From positions 310,001 through 374,000 of the forward strand of contig CANMVD010000002.1 of the NCBI GenBank assembly GCA_947501275.1: DNA of 64,000 nt, in the 5' to 3' direction. Shown in pieces: positions 63,679-64,000 of the stretch. The notes below the pieces were generated by a model. The model was not told where the DNA came from and searched no databases. It was given only the letters and a program-made list of their open reading frames with translations. The translations under genes and the position numbers were made by a program. Numbering within the stretch: the stretch's first letter is position 1; the number at the start of each line of letters is the position of its first letter. Source of the stretch: an uncultured Tateyamaria sp. (lineage in GTDB: Bacteria > Pseudomonadota > Alphaproteobacteria > Rhodobacterales > Rhodobacteraceae).

Positions 63679-64000
63679 CTAGAGTATCGCCTGCACTCGA
63701 TCATGCAATTCAGGCAGAAGCTGATTTGTGAACCACGGGTTTGACTTCAGCCACCTGTTGTTTCTGGGGCTGGGATGCGGAAGGATTATTTGTGTTGGCC
63801 ACAGATCGGACCACCCCTTGACAGCTTCAGTGACGGAGCGGCGCGCGTATTCAGGCAAATGCCAATCAATTGCATAGCGTCCGATCACAATGGTCAGCTC
63901 AACTGAAACCAATGCCTTTAGAACCTGATCGCGCCACGTCACGGCGCAGGCGGTGCGCGGCGGCAGGTCTCCGCTTTTGCCGGTGCCGGGAAAACAAAAT
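63679..64000 (-). CDS. Uracil-DNA glycosylase superfamily protein (partial, 5' end outside window)
   Basis: The frame runs off the right edge. From the edge inward it reads CFPGTGKSGDLPPR (the family block before the Arg/Cys pair), then VELTIVIGRYAIDWHLPEY and IILPHPSPRNNRWLKSNPWF, the family's conserved His-Pro-Ser-Pro-Arg-Asn catalytic/DNA-contact loop, and ends HDRVQAIL. This is the YqfB/UDG-like family of short uracil glycosylase homologues common in proteobacteria. At least 107 residues are present. Confidence 0.9.
   Translation of the reverse strand, partial: FCFPGTGKSGDLPPRTACAVTWRDQVLKALVSVELTIVIGRYAIDWHLPEYARRSVTEAVKGWSDLWPTQIILPHPSPRNNRWLKSNPWFTNQLLPELHDRVQAIL

Overview
The window looks like a chromosomal segment of a marine Roseobacter-clade alphaproteobacterium (Rhodobacterales). 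Reasons: base composition is moderately high in GC, conserved gene blocks read like that group (accB-accC, aat, a DUF2155 gene, mlaD and an NDUFA12-like gene; clpP-clpX; gapR), there are several RTX/Hint secreted proteins, the catabolic genes are of ectoine, kynurenine and dicarboxylate type, and a second succinate-dehydrogenase-like operon is present. This assignment is inferred from protein families, not from a database search.

Layout. 1-9804: two very large secreted RTX proteins on the minus strand, flanking an Old Yellow Enzyme gene. The first runs off the left edge and contains a 1,493-bp direct repeat that appears perfect. 10370-22638: signalling. This includes a four-PAS hybrid histidine kinase, a tRNA-Thr, the nucleoid protein GapR, a two-gene YeeE/YedE sulfur transporter with a DUF442 phosphatase, a FliM/FliN-like protein, and a coupled operon with a symporter-fused histidine kinase, a small membrane protein and a single-domain response regulator next to an ScfR-type regulator. 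22873-28121: a five-gene branched-chain amino-acid-type ABC transporter with palindromic hairpins between cistrons and a strong terminator. 28289-29455: a third RTX protein.

29557-40168: mostly housekeeping. It holds biotin carboxyl carrier and biotin carboxylase, a methyltransferase, leucyl/phenylalanyl transferase, a DUF2155 gene, mlaD and an NDUFA12-like gene, RidA, ClpX and ClpP, a photolyase-like flavoprotein whose domains seem to be in swapped order, and kynureninase with tryptophan 2,3-dioxygenase. A 1.39-kb stretch with no convincing gene follows.

41559-44248 is the most interesting locus. It has a subtilisin-like protease fused to a cyanobactin PatA/PatG-type C-terminal domain, followed by two tiny paralogous genes (64 and 52 aa). 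Their shared N-terminus (M-x-LPYQAP-x-VDR) resembles, from memory, the start of cyanobactin precursors, while their C-termini differ and the second is cationic and amphipathic. I read it as a minimal cyanobactin-like RiPP or bacteriocin system without cyclodehydratase or oxidase genes in the window.

44420-64000: a desaturase, a LysR regulator with a TauE/SafE exporter, then two catabolic operons. One (52910 to 47232, minus) is tightly coupled through overlapping stops and starts and encodes an SDH/fumarate-reductase-like complex, a cysteine hydrolase and a two-subunit fumarase with an unknown 93-aa gene between its subunits. The other (56814 to 53871, minus) encodes a PLP lyase, an M24 peptidase and an Asp/Glu-racemase/maleate-isomerase-type enzyme. 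An RND efflux pair, an ion channel, an M19 dipeptidase-like protein, a second RidA and a partial uracil-DNA glycosylase complete the window.
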